Shown here: piece by piece, positions 17,135-25,709 of the stretch
How the letters are laid out: each line of letters begins with the position of its first letter
Position numbering within the stretch: position 1 is the stretch's first letter
Origin: Spinactinospora alkalitolerans
GTDB lineage: Bacteria; Actinomycetota; Actinomycetes; Streptosporangiales; Streptosporangiaceae
DNA: 64,000 bases
Assembly (NCBI RefSeq): GCF_013408795.1
Contig: NZ_JACCCC010000001.1
Coordinates: 4,278,001-4,342,000 of the forward strand
Direction: 5' to 3'
Translations under genes and position numbers: made by a program
The notes under the pieces: generated by a model
Seen by the model: only the letters and a program-made list of their open reading frames with translations
Databases searched by the model: none
Told to the model about the DNA's origin: nothing

Positions 17135-18127
17135 TCAGGGGCGCACGGCGAACTCGTACTGGCCGTCCCAGTAGCCGGCCAGCGAGACGACCTCGACGTT
17201 CTTGCCGGTACGCGGCGCGTGCACCATCTGGTTGTTGCCGGCGTAGATGCCCATGTGCCCCTGGCCGCTGAAGAACACCAGGTCGCCGGGTTGGAGGGCG
17301 TCGCGGCTGACCCGCTGGCCCGCGTTGGCCTGGGCGTAGGTCGTGCGCGGCAGGTTGACGCCGGCCGCCCCCCACGCGCGCATCGTCAGGCCGGAGCAGT
17401 CGTAGCCGTCGGGGCCGGCGCCGCCCCAGACGTAGGGCTTGCCGATCTGGGCGTAGGCGAAGTCGAGCGCGGCGCGCGCGTTGCCGGAGGCCGAGCCGGT
17501 GTAGGAGCCGCCGGCGTCGGAGCCGCCGGCCGCGGGGTCGGCGTCGGGGAACTGGGCGAGCAGCTCCTCCTGCTCGCCGATCCTCTCCTCGACGTCGTCC
17601 TTCTGCTCCTCGGCCTCGTCCTTCTGCTCCTCGGCGTCCTCCAGCGCGTCCTCGGCCTCCTGCTTGAGCTTGATGAGGCGCTCGGACGAACCGGCGAACT
17701 CCTCGAGCTCGGCCCGCTGGTTCTCGGACAGGTAGCCGATGTCGGCGGCCTGCTCGTAGACGTCCTCGGGGTCGTCGATCGAGAGGACGGTCATGGACGA
17801 GTCGAGGTCGGTGCCCTGGTAGGCCGCGCTGGCGAACTCGGCGACCTGGTCGCGCAGCTCGTTGTAGCGCTCCTCCTCGTCGCCGACCTGGTTCTCGAGC
17901 TCCTCGACCTTCTTCTTGGCCGCGTCGTAGTCTTCCTTGGCCTGGTTGTAGTCCTGGACCGCAATGTCGGCCTCTTCCTGGAGCTCGCCGAGCCTCGCCT
18001 CGGCCTCCTCCTGGGTGGGCTCCGGGTCGGCGTGGGCGAATCCGGGCAGGATCAGGCTTCCGGCCGCCGCGACTCCGAGGCCGGTCGCGATCCGGCGGGC
18101 CGTGCGCCGACCACCGTTGTCGGTCAT
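17135..18127 (-). CDS. Secreted NlpC/P60 peptidoglycan hydrolase (second paralogue)
   Basis: A 330-residue paralogue of the gene at 15626, with the same layout. A signal peptide (cleavage near AHA/DP), an acidic coiled coil (about 40-205), a short Gly/Ser/Ala linker and a C-terminal NlpC/P60 domain are present. The block from YTGSASGNAR to GYDCSGLT is almost identical in the two proteins. The catalytic Cys lies in YDCSGLTMRAW and the His in GHMGIYAGN. ATG 18127 has AAGGAG upstream at long spacing. Tandem placement, high local identity and diverged coiled coils indicate an old duplication with division of labour. Each gene has its own promoter region. Confidence 0.88.
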   Translation of the reverse strand: MTDNGGRRTARRIATGLGVAAAGSLILPGFAHADPEPTQEEAEARLGELQEEADIAVQDYNQAKEDYDAAKKKVEELENQVGDEEERYNELRDQVAEFASAAYQGTDLDSSMTVLSIDDPEDVYEQAADIGYLSENQRAELEEFAGSSERLIKLKQEAEDALEDAEEQKDEAEEQKDDVEERIGEQEELLAQFPDADPAAGGSDAGGSYTGSASGNARAALDFAYAQIGKPYVWGGAGPDGYDCSGLTMRAWGAAGVNLPRTTYAQANAGQRVSRDALQPGDLVFFSGQGHMGIYAGNNQMVHAPRTGKNVEVVSLAGYWDGQYEFAVRP

Positions 18128-18546
18128 GGGCGGTACACGCTCCTTCGATCAAAGTCCGCTGCGAAGTGGGGAGTGGGTCGGCGCACGCGGGCCGGACGCG
18201 GGTACCGCCGCTCCGGACGCGCCGCGCAGGGGGTTTGCGCAACAGCAGACCACACAGTCCCGCACGTGATGGGAAACCTTCCACGCCACCGGTCGGCACC
18301 TGCGGTTGCGAGCCGGTCCGTTCGGCGGGAAAGCGATCAAGCTCCGGGTAGAACCTAGCGGACCACTCCACCAGGCTCAACCACGGCACCCGGGTTGTAA
18401 CTTGGGACACAATGCGCAACGCGACATAACCGCAGCACCTGGCAGAGCACCGACGAAACCGGGAGCAATGGCCACATCCGGCCATTCCTCCGGCTCTGCG
18501 GCTTTTGTCGCCCCTCGACATCGGAGCCCGGCAAGGACGTCAGGGG
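18128..18546. other. Long leader/promoter region of second NlpC/P60 gene
   Basis: This 419-bp stretch lies between the minus-strand NYN gene end and the hydrolase start. The hydrolase-proximal 250 nt are rich in potential pairing and contain CCCGCCGAAC, a string also present in the riboswitch-like leader of the neighbouring paralogue. The remaining ydaO blocks are not recognisable. An AT-richer patch near 18395-18432 is the likely promoter. Confidence 0.45.
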
Positions 18547-19887
18547 CTAACCCGTCTCCAGGCGGCGCAGCAGGAGGACCGACGCCACCGTCCGGGCCCC
18601 CTCCCGGCGGACCGCGGAGACGATCTCCTTGTCGGAGGTGACCACGGCCAGCGGGCGGCCCGAGGGTTCGGCCCGGACCAGGCGGACGATCAGCTCGTCG
18701 GCGGTCTCCCCCGGCGCGCTGAACAGCAGCCGCACCCGGCGGGTCGCCGAGAGCGCCGGCGGGGCTTCGACGTCGGCGCCGTCGAACACGCAGGTGATCT
18801 CGGCCTTGGTCCTGCTGGCCAGGCCCTCCAGTCCGGTGAGCAGCCTGCTCCGCTGGTCGGCCAGCGGCAGGGTGTCGTACCCGGTCTTGGTGACGTTGTA
18901 GCCGTCGACGAGCAGGTGGATGCGCGGCAGCACCAGCAACTGGTCGACGAGGCCGGGGTCGTCGTCGGGAAGTCCCCGCCCGGGCATGCCGAGCCCGCGA
19001 TCGCGCGTCTCGCCGGCCACCAGATCGGCCGGGCTCTCGATGGAGGTCGGCAGCGCGAGTTCGCGCCGCAGCCCGTGCGAGGCGTCCAGCAGCACCTCGA
19101 TGAGCACCCGCAGCCGGGCCTCGTCAGCGCTGCGTCCGGCCCTGGCGGCGCGGCGGGCGTTCTCCAGTTGCGTCTCGGCGGCGGCGAGGCGATTGCGCAA
19201 CCGGCGGTTCTCGGCTTCCACGGCGCCGACCTGGCCGGCCGCCGCGCTGCTGCGATCCGCCGCCTCCGCGGCCGCCTGCTCGGCCCGCTCCACGGCCTCC
19301 TTGGCCCGCTGCCGCTCGGCGTGCACCCTGCGCCGCAGGTCGGCGATTGAGCTGCGCTGCTCGCGCAGTCCCGAGCGGAGCCTGGTGACCTCCCCGCGGT
19401 GCTCGGCCTTCGCCTCGGCCAACTGCCGGCGCAACTGGGCGATGGTCTCGGCGGCCTCGTCGGCCTCCTTGACCGTCTCCCTGTGCTCCAGCTCGGAATG
19501 GATCCGCTCGACGATCCCGGCCCACCCCTCGGGTCTGAGCAGGTAGGCCGCTGCGGCGACGGTCACCGGATCGGCCGCCGGCGGCACCACGCCGCCGCGC
19601 AGGCCCTCGGCGAGCTCGGGCCACACCCTCTCCATCCGCTCGGCGACCCGGCCGCGGAACGAGGCGTCGGTCTCCAGCTGGGCCGCGATCTGCGGCCCGG
19701 CGAGCCTCGCCCGGCGGCGCGGCTCGAACCTGGCGACCCGGCGCAGCGCCTGCGGAAGATCGGCCACCGGCATGGATCCGAGCACGTCGGAGCCGTACTC
19801 GATGATCCGGGCGCGCACGGCCTCGGGGAGCGGCCGGGTCGGGCCCTCCTCCCCGGCCGCCGCGCCGGCGCCGTCGTCCGCGGTCAT
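18547..19887 (-). CDS. NYN-domain (PIN-like RNase fold) protein with central coiled coil
   Basis: A 446-residue cytoplasmic protein. The N-terminal 120 residues are helical. A long Arg/Glu/Ala coiled coil spans about 130-270. The C-terminal NYN domain begins at about 320 with HLLVDGYNVTKTGY, whose D-x-Y-N motif starts the PIN-like active site, and continues through ITCVFDGAD and LAVVTSDKEIV, which supply further acidic residues. NYN proteins are RNA-cleaving or RNA-binding factors. Conserved actinobacterial relatives are annotated only as RNA-binding or hypothetical. Its ATG overlaps the stop of the zinc-ribbon gene (ATGA), so the two are co-translated. Confidence 0.8.
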   Translation of the reverse strand: MTADDGAGAAAGEEGPTRPLPEAVRARIIEYGSDVLGSMPVADLPQALRRVARFEPRRRARLAGPQIAAQLETDASFRGRVAERMERVWPELAEGLRGGVVPPAADPVTVAAAAYLLRPEGWAGIVERIHSELEHRETVKEADEAAETIAQLRRQLAEAKAEHRGEVTRLRSGLREQRSSIADLRRRVHAERQRAKEAVERAEQAAAEAADRSSAAAGQVGAVEAENRRLRNRLAAAETQLENARRAARAGRSADEARLRVLIEVLLDASHGLRRELALPTSIESPADLVAGETRDRGLGMPGRGLPDDDPGLVDQLLVLPRIHLLVDGYNVTKTGYDTLPLADQRSRLLTGLEGLASRTKAEITCVFDGADVEAPPALSATRRVRLLFSAPGETADELIVRLVRAEPSGRPLAVVTSDKEIVSAVRREGARTVASVLLLRRLETG

Positions 19888-20162
19888 GCCCGCTCCACGT
19901 CGCCTTCCGCCGGCACGCCCTCTTCGGCGGCGGGCCGGTCGACGACCTCGACGGAGTCGACGGCGTCGCACCAGCGGCACCGCACCTGCTCGACGGTCTC
20001 GCCGAGCACCTCGCTCTCCTCGACCCGGCTCGCGCCCGACAGGTCGAAGTGGAGGTAGTCGCGCGACCGCACGGTGCGGGTGACGTCGAAGCGCGTCAGG
20101 TTGCCGCACTGCGCGCACCGCCACCGCCGCTTGCCGGTCGGCACCGAAATGCTCACTGCCAT
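19884..20162 (-). CDS. Small zinc-ribbon-like protein
   Basis: A 92-residue protein with two Cys pairs, CAQCG at about 18-22 and CRWC at about 65-68, spaced like a treble-clef or zinc-ribbon fold. Between them lies a short beta-rich stretch (TRFDVTRTVRSRDYLHFDLSG), and the tail is acidic. I know no function. A GGGG ribosome site precedes the ATG at 20162. It is translationally coupled to the downstream NYN protein, which suggests an RNA- or ribosome-related role (inference). It is divergent from the exonuclease fusion gene. Confidence 0.75.
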   Translation of the reverse strand: MAVSISVPTGKRRWRCAQCGNLTRFDVTRTVRSRDYLHFDLSGASRVEESEVLGETVEQVRCRWCDAVDSVEVVDRPAAEEGVPAEGDVERA

Positions 20163-20435
20163 GGTCCCCTCGCTCGTCCGCGTGCTCGATCCCCGGATCG
20201 GCGCGCCGGCCCGGAGTGGGCACGGGGCCCGGCGCGCTCTTCCCGGTCCTCGCCATCTTTCCATGTCGGAGCAAAGGTGTTCTCCGCGAACCCGTGCGCT
20301 CCCACCGGCCGCGATCCGGACGGAGAGGGCCTGCGGGCGCCCACCGCCCGGCCCCCGGGACCGGGCGCCCCGCGCCCACCGGCCCGACACGGGGACGGGT
20401 TCCCTCCGGACACCGGCCGCCCGTACTCTGACCAG

Positions 20436-22157
20436 GTGGCACAACAGCACCTCCCGGTCCAGGGGACCCTCGACGACCTGGGGACGCCGCTGTCGCTCAC
20501 CACGTTCGTGATCGTCGACCTGGAGACGACCGGAGCGAAGGGGGACGGCGCCGGCATCACCGAAATCGGCGCCGTGAAGGTGCGCGGCGGCGAGGTCCTG
20601 GGCGAGTTCGCCACGCTGGTCAACCCCGGCGCGCCGATCCCGCCGTTCATCACCCTGCTCACCGGCATCACCCAGGCCATGGTCGCCCCCGCTCCCCCGA
20701 TCGAGGCGGTCCTGCCCTCCTTCCTGGAATTCGCCGGCCTGGGCGGCGACACCGTGCTGGTCGCCCACAACGCCCCCTTCGACGTCGGCTTCCTCAAGGC
20801 CGCCTGCGCCGAGCACGGCCACGCCTGGCCCGGTCCCCCGGTCGTCGACACCGTCCCGCTGGCCCGGCGGCTGGTCACCAAGGAGGAGGTGCCCAACCAC
20901 AAGCTGGGCACCCTCGCCGGCTTCTTCGGCGTGCCCGACCGGCCCACCCACCGCGCGCTCGACGACGCGCGCGCCACCGTGGGCGTCCTGAACGGCCTGC
21001 TGGAGCGCCTCGGCTCCTTCGGAGTGCAGACCCTGGAGGAGCTGCGCGGCTTCCGCAACGCCCCCACCCCCGCCCAGCGCCGCAAGCGCCACCTGGCCGA
21101 CGACCTGCCCGACGCGCCCGGCGTCTACGTCTTCGAGGACGCCAAGGGCGACGCCCTCTACGTCGGCAAGAGCGGCAGCCTCCGCAAGCGCGTCCGGTCC
21201 TACTTCACCGCCTCCGAGACCCGCGGCCGGGTGCGCGAGATGCTCGCCCTGGCCGAGCGCGTCACCCCGATCGTGTGCGGGAGCGCCCTGGAGGCCGAGG
21301 TCCGCGAACTCCGGCTGATCGCCGAGCGCAAGCCGCCCTACAACCGCCGCTCCCGCAACCCCGAGCGCGCGGTCTGGCTCAAGCTCACCCGCGAGGCCTA
21401 CCCCCGGCTGTCGGTCGTGCGGGAGGTGCGCGACGACGGCGCGCCCTATCTCGGCCCGTTCCGCTCCTCGCGCGAGGCCGAGATGGCCCGCGAGGCGCTG
21501 CACCAGACCTTCCCGCTGCGCCAGTGCACCCACCGCCTCGGCCCCGGCCGCCGGGCGGTCAGCGCCTGCGTGCTCGCCCAGATGGGCCGCTGCGGCGCCC
21601 CGTGCGAGGGACGCGAGTCCCCTGCGGACTACGACGCCCACGTGAGCGCGGCCGCCGAGGCGATGACGACCGACGCCTCCTCTGTCGTGCGCGCCCTGAC
21701 CGACCACATCTTCGACCTGTCGGCCCAACTCCGCTACGAGGAGGCCGCGCTCCACCGGGACCGGCTGGCCGCCTTCGTGCGCGCGGCGGGCCGCGCCCAG
21801 CGGCTCTCCGCCCTCTCGCGCTGCGCGCACCTGGTCGCCGCCCGCCGCGCGGGCGCCGACTGGGAGATGTGCGTGGTCCGCCACGGCCGCCTCGCCGCGG
21901 CCGGGATCATGACCCCCGCCTCCGACCCGCACGCCTACCTGCGGGCCCTGGTGGACTCCGCCGAAACCGTCGAGCCCGGTCCGGGGCCGACGCCGCGCGC
22001 GACCGCCGGGGAGATGGAGTGCGTGCTGCGCTGGCTCGACGTCCCGGGGACCCGACTGGTCGAACTGGACGGAACCTGGACGTGCCCGGCCAACGGCGCG
22101 GAGAAGTACCGGAAACTGCAGGAGCGGCCCGGCGACTTCTCCCCCGCCCTGAGATGA
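20436..22157 (+). CDS. DEDDh 3'-5' exonuclease fused to a GIY-YIG (UvrC-like) nuclease
   Basis: The 573-residue fusion has an N-terminal DnaQ/epsilon-type exonuclease (about 20-190). Its motifs are FVIVDLETTG (Exo I), VAHNAPFDVGF (Exo II) and HRALDDARAT (Exo III, DEDDh). A GIY-YIG domain (about 220-300) follows, with PGVYVFEDAKGDALYVGKSGSLRKRVRSY, catalytic Arg and ERKPPYN. A UvrC-like region with a UVR-type helix (LRYEEAALHRDRLAAF) completes it. The RNase H endonuclease half of UvrC is missing. The layout equals Rv2191 and Cho-like proteins, so it probably acts in DNA repair. A TACTCT -10 box ends 6 nt before the GTG, indicating a leaderless mRNA. Confidence 0.9.
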   Translation: MAQQHLPVQGTLDDLGTPLSLTTFVIVDLETTGAKGDGAGITEIGAVKVRGGEVLGEFATLVNPGAPIPPFITLLTGITQAMVAPAPPIEAVLPSFLEFAGLGGDTVLVAHNAPFDVGFLKAACAEHGHAWPGPPVVDTVPLARRLVTKEEVPNHKLGTLAGFFGVPDRPTHRALDDARATVGVLNGLLERLGSFGVQTLEELRGFRNAPTPAQRRKRHLADDLPDAPGVYVFEDAKGDALYVGKSGSLRKRVRSYFTASETRGRVREMLALAERVTPIVCGSALEAEVRELRLIAERKPPYNRRSRNPERAVWLKLTREAYPRLSVVREVRDDGAPYLGPFRSSREAEMAREALHQTFPLRQCTHRLGPGRRAVSACVLAQMGRCGAPCEGRESPADYDAHVSAAAEAMTTDASSVVRALTDHIFDLSAQLRYEEAALHRDRLAAFVRAAGRAQRLSALSRCAHLVAARRAGADWEMCVVRHGRLAAAGIMTPASDPHAYLRALVDSAETVEPGPGPTPRATAGEMECVLRWLDVPGTRLVELDGTWTCPANGAEKYRKLQERPGDFSPALR

Positions 22158-22266
22158 GGCCTCCCGGACCTCCCGGGCGTCCCGGCGCGCCGCGCGGCCC
22201 GGCTGATCTACGGTGGAACCGAACCGAGAAACACTGGCTCCCGGCAACGGACGGAACGCGCATCCG

Positions 22267-23025
22267 ATGGCAGGCATCCCGCTCAGCGACGACTACCCCG
22301 TCCGCCGCGTCCCCGTCGTCACCTACCTGCTGATCACCGCCAACGTCGCCGTCTATCTGCTGTCGCCGCTGTCGCAGATCGCGGTCTGGTACGGCGACGT
22401 CTTCTCCCGGGCGTGCGCCCAGGAGCTCTACCTGCTGCACTGGGCCGCGATCCCGGCCGAGCTGCTCACCGGCGACCAGTTGCGCGGCGCCACCGAGTGC
22501 CCGGGGGCCGACTTCGGCAAGGTCCCGTGGCTGTCCACCCTGACCTCGATGTTCCTGCACGGCGGGGTCGCCCACCTGCTCGGCAACATGGTCTATCTGT
22601 TCGTGTTCGGGCCGTGCGTGGAGGACCGCCTCGGCCGGCTGCGCTACCTCGGCATGTACCTGGTCTCCGGCGTCATCGCCTGCTACGGCTTCGCGCTGAG
22701 CGAGGGGCCGATCGAGGTCCCGATGGTGGGCGCCTCCGGCGCGATCTCCGGGGTGCTCGGGGCCTACCTGGTGGTGCAGTTCCGCAGCCGGGTGATCACC
22801 CTGGTCTTCGGCGTCATCCCGGTGCGGCTGCCCGGCTGGGTGCTGGTCGGGACCTACTTCGTGCTTCAGTATCTTCTCTACGTCAGCCTCAGCCTGTTCC
22901 CGGGGGAGGACACCCAGACGGCATACGCCGCGCACGTCTACGGTTTCGTCGCCGGTGTGGTCGGCGGGCTGCTCATCTACCGCATACGCTGGCGCGCCGG
23001 CGCCCGGCTGTCCGACGTGCACTGA
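22267..23025 (+). CDS. Rhomboid-family intramembrane serine protease
   Basis: A 252-residue polytopic membrane protein. SMFLHGGVAHLLGNMVYLFVFG carries the conserved His/Asn region of helix 2, VGASGAISGVLGAY contains the nucleophile Ser (G-x-S-G) of helix 4, and AAHVYGFVAGVVGG holds the catalytic His of helix 6. The catalytic dyad is therefore intact. Substrates are unknown; rhomboids cleave type I transmembrane segments near the outer membrane face. ATG 22267 is chosen because the membrane domain starts just after it; an in-frame GTG at 22213 would add 18 polar residues. The ribosome site is weak either way. Confidence 0.88.
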   Translation: MAGIPLSDDYPVRRVPVVTYLLITANVAVYLLSPLSQIAVWYGDVFSRACAQELYLLHWAAIPAELLTGDQLRGATECPGADFGKVPWLSTLTSMFLHGGVAHLLGNMVYLFVFGPCVEDRLGRLRYLGMYLVSGVIACYGFALSEGPIEVPMVGASGAISGVLGAYLVVQFRSRVITLVFGVIPVRLPGWVLVGTYFVLQYLLYVSLSLFPGEDTQTAYAAHVYGFVAGVVGGLLIYRIRWRAGARLSDVH

Positions 23026-23063
23026 CCAAGACCGCCGCAACCACTGCTCCAGGAGGAATCCCC

Positions 23064-23339
23064 GTGATCACCGCGATCGTACTGATCAAGGCCGACGTCG
23101 ACCGCATCCCGGAGGTCGCCGAGGCGATCGCCGAGATCGACGGCGTCAGCGAGGTCTACTCGGTGACCGGCGGCGTCGACCTGATCGCGCTGGTCCGGGT
23201 GCGCCGGCACGACGAGCTCGCCGAGGTGATCCCCGGCCGGGTCAACAAGGTCACCGGCGTGCTGTCCTCCGACACCCACATCGCCTTCCACGCCTACTCC
23301 CAGCACGACCTGGAGGCCGCGTTCTCGCTGGGCATGTGA
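23064..23339 (+). CDS. Stand-alone Lrp/AsnC ligand-binding (RAM) domain protein
   Basis: A 91-residue protein consisting only of the Lrp/AsnC C-terminal alpha/beta sandwich (RAM domain). ITAIVLIKADVDRIPEVAEAI opens it, the central block is VTGGVDLIALVRV, and it ends with the second helix and strand. The DNA-binding HTH is absent. Such SraA/Grp-like proteins form ligand-binding oligomers and may bind amino acids. AGGAGGA precedes the GTG at 23064. Its position next to trpD could reflect amino-acid sensing, but it is convergent with trpD rather than in one operon. Confidence 0.88.
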   Translation: MITAIVLIKADVDRIPEVAEAIAEIDGVSEVYSVTGGVDLIALVRVRRHDELAEVIPGRVNKVTGVLSSDTHIAFHAYSQHDLEAAFSLGM

Positions 23340-23446
23340 GGCCGCGGCCGGACCGCGCCGGCGGCATCGGCGGAAGGAAGGAGGAGGGGGCGCCCGGCCG
23401 GGCGCCCCCTCCTCGCGCTCTCCCGTGCTCGTCCCGCCGCCGACCA

Positions 23447-23575
23447 GACCCAATGCCGTGAAGTCGAGGTTCGCCGAGCCGATGTCGACCGGTGTCCCAC
23501 AGGTCTCCCCGTGGTCGAGCAGAGCCGCCAAGGCTGACGACAGCCTGACCCCGTGGCTTCGGTTGAGGGAGCCCT
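23447..23575 (-). repeat. Dispersed structured repeat, family A/B, copy B
   Basis: This is the second copy of the element at 10523-10651, in the same orientation. Read on the minus strand it begins at the trpD stop codon. Its hairpin (23497-23514) differs from copy A by a change that leaves a G-U pair on the minus-strand RNA and keeps the GAGA loop. Confidence 0.85.
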
Positions 23576-24626
23576 AGACCCGCTTGGCGTAGGCCTGGCT
23601 GGCCTCGATCCACTTCTCCAGGACGGTGGCCGCCGCGCCGCTGTCGACGGCCGCCGCCGCCCGCTCATAGGCCGGGAGCAGCGTCTCCTTCAGCGGACCG
23701 GTGACGCCCTCCACCGCGGCGAGCGCGCCCGCGGCGTTGAGCAGCACGGCGTCGCGGACGGGGCCGGTCCCGCCGCCGACGAGGTCGCGCACCACCGCGG
23801 CGTTGAACTCGGCGTCGCCGCCGCGCAGCGCGTCGGGCGCCGCCCGCTCGATGCCGAAGTCGGCGGGGTCGACGGTCTCGGGGCGCACCTCGCCCTCGTG
23901 CACCACCCACACCGACGAGGTGGTGGTGGTCGTCAGCTCGTCCAGGCCGTCGTCGCCGCGGAAGACCAGGGTCGAGGTGCCGCGCCGGGCGAAGACCCCG
24001 GCGATGACCTCGCTCATCCGCCGGTCGAAGACGCCGATCGCCGCCGCGGTGGGCCGGGCGGGATTGGTCAGCGGGCCGAGGAAGTTGAACACCGTCGGCA
24101 CGGCCAGTTCCCGGCGGGGCTTGGCGGCGTAGCGCAGCGAGGGGTGGAAGAGCGGGGCGAAGCAGAAGGTGATGCCGGCCTCCTCCGCCACCCGGGCGGT
24201 GTAGCGGGGCGGCAGGTCGATGACCACGCCCAGGCGCTCCAGCACGTCGGCCGTGCCGCAGGAGGACGAGGCCGCGCGGTTGCCGTGCTTGACCACGCGC
24301 GCACCGGCGGCCGCGGCCACGACGGCGGCCATCGTCGAGACGTTGACGGTGTGCGCGCGGTCGCCGCCGGTGCCGACCACGTCGAGCGTGGGGCCCGCGA
24401 CGCTGATGCCCACGGCGTTGTCGAGCATGCCCTGGGCCAGGCCCGTGACCTCCTCGACGGTCTCGCCCTTGGCGCGCAGGGCGACGGCGAAGCCCGCGAT
24501 CTGGGTGTCGGTCGCCGAGCCGGACATGATCTCGTTCATGGCCCACTCGGTGTCGTCGGCCGAGAGGGACTCGCCGGTCAGCAGGGCGTTGATCAGTTCG
24601 GCCCAGGTGCGTTCTTGGATGCTCAC
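23574..24626 (-). CDS. trpD: Anthranilate phosphoribosyltransferase
   Basis: It catalyses the second step of tryptophan synthesis, joining anthranilate to PRPP. The 350 residues show the PRPP loop [20 protein letters not shown] near 81-100, [18 protein letters not shown] near 114-131, and [13 protein letters not shown] near 186 of the type III phosphoribosyltransferase fold. Length is typical. GTG 24626 follows AAGGAA and matches the family N-terminus; the longer frame to 24731 would add a non-homologous Arg-rich extension. No other trp genes are adjacent, as in many actinobacteria (Rv2192c position). Confidence 0.95.
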   Translation of the reverse strand: MSIQERTWAELINALLTGESLSADDTEWAMNEIMSGSATDTQIAGFAVALRAKGETVEEVTGLAQGMLDNAVGISVAGPTLDVVGTGGDRAHTVNVSTMAAVVAAAAGARVVKHGNRAASSSCGTADVLERLGVVIDLPPRYTARVAEEAGITFCFAPLFHPSLRYAAKPRRELAVPTVFNFLGPLTNPARPTAAAIGVFDRRMSEVIAGVFARRGTSTLVFRGDDGLDELTTTTTSSVWVVHEGEVRPETVDPADFGIERAAPDALRGGDAEFNAAVVRDLVGGGTGPVRDAVLLNAAGALAAVEGVTGPLKETLLPAYERAAAAVDSGAAATVLEKWIEASQAYAKRV

Positions 24627-24814
24627 GTCGGTTCCTTCATGGTTCGCTGCGAAACGGCCCGGAGATCGCGGACGCGCCATCGCGCGATGTCGGCCCCGTG
24701 GTGGGGCGCACCGTTGAAGAACCGGGGGCACCGGCCGCCGCGCCGACGCGCGGCGGCGCCGTGAACGAGCACCATCAAGGAAGATCTACCTGTTTTTCAG
24801 GGCGGACGGGGGTG

Positions 24815-25261
24815 TCACTGGGCGGCGGAGAGCCGCTGGGCGCGCTCGCGCATCAGCTCGGCGAGCGACTCGGCGAGGGCCACCGGGTCGACGGGGTGGC
24901 TGACCACCCTGTCGGCGCGCGACCAGGTGGCGAGCCAGCCGTCGTCGCGGCGGCCGACGAGCAGCAGCACCGGGGGGCAGCGGTAGATCTCGTCCTTGGC
25001 CTGGCGGCACACGCCCATGCCCCCGGCCGGCTTGGCCTCGCCGTCGAGGATCAGGACGTCGACGGCGGACTCGGCGTCGTTCAGGCGCTTGAAGACGGCC
25101 GGCGCGGTCGCGCACTCGACGAACTCGACCTTGGGGACGTCCGCGGCGGGCCGGCGGCCGATCGCCAGGCGCACCTGCTCGCGCACCGCGGCGTCGTCGC
25201 TGTAGATGAGGACGCGCATCTTCGGGGCGCGCTCCGTGATCTCCGTGCCGCCGTTCGCCAT
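24815..25261 (-). CDS. Atypical receiver-domain protein
   Basis: A 148-residue protein with the CheY-like beta/alpha order and no output domain. The acidic pair D22/D23 sits in VLIYSDDAAV, and a putative phosphoacceptor Asp73 in DVLILDGEAKPAGGMG. The usual Ser/Thr after beta-4 is replaced (LLLVGRRDD), and the Lys-Pro after beta-5 appears as HP (VVSHPVDP), so phosphorylation-dependent signalling may be lost or altered. AGGACGG precedes ATG 25261. It lies between trpD and the cytochrome oxidase genes, divergent from the latter. Partner and output are unknown. Confidence 0.75.
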   Translation of the reverse strand: MANGGTEITERAPKMRVLIYSDDAAVREQVRLAIGRRPAADVPKVEFVECATAPAVFKRLNDAESAVDVLILDGEAKPAGGMGVCRQAKDEIYRCPPVLLLVGRRDDGWLATWSRADRVVSHPVDPVALAESLAELMRERAQRLSAAQ

Positions 25262-25709
25262 GGTCAACCGTCCTTAATGGTGACTTCCTCCTCGCGGCCG
25301 GCGCCGGAGGATGTTGTCGGGGCCTCGAGCATCGGACCGTCTGAGAAGACCGTCGGCGCCGCACGGACCCGCCCGGCGGCCGGAGGCCTCGGCGCCCCGC
25401 GACCGCGTGTGCTGCGGCCCGCCGCCCGGCTGCCGCGACGCCTGAAACCATATCAACGTCGAGGCCGGTTTCCAGGCCCGCTCCCGGTGATCCGCGCCCC
25501 GAGGAGGGAGGAGCGGGCGGCGGCGAATCGGGCGGAACCGCCGCGCGCCCGGGCGGTGCGCCGGTGCGCGGCCGCCGGATCGCCCCGGGGGTCGCGGGGG
25601 TCGCGGGCCGCCGGACGGCCCCGGTTCCACCCCGTCATCGCGGCGGCCCATCCGGCCCGATACGGGGGGTCGTGCAACAACCCTCGTCAGATACCGTAAT
25701 AATGCTCCC
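25262..25709. other. Divergent intergenic region before ctaE
   Basis: This 448-bp GC-rich stretch lies between the receiver gene and ctaE. The only clear signal is at its right end: TAATAA (25697-25702) ends 7 nt before the ctaE GTG, a start-adjacent -10 box. No gene or hairpin of note is seen in the remainder. Confidence 0.6.

Noticed and set aside
18128-18420. Second ydaO riboswitch before the 17135-18127 hydrolase
   Set aside because: Only CCCGCCGAAC is shared with the neighbouring leader; other conserved blocks are missing, so it is noted as a long leader only.
24627-24731. N-terminal extension of TrpD
   Set aside because: Arg/Pro-rich, non-homologous, while GTG 24626 has a ribosome site and fits the family start.
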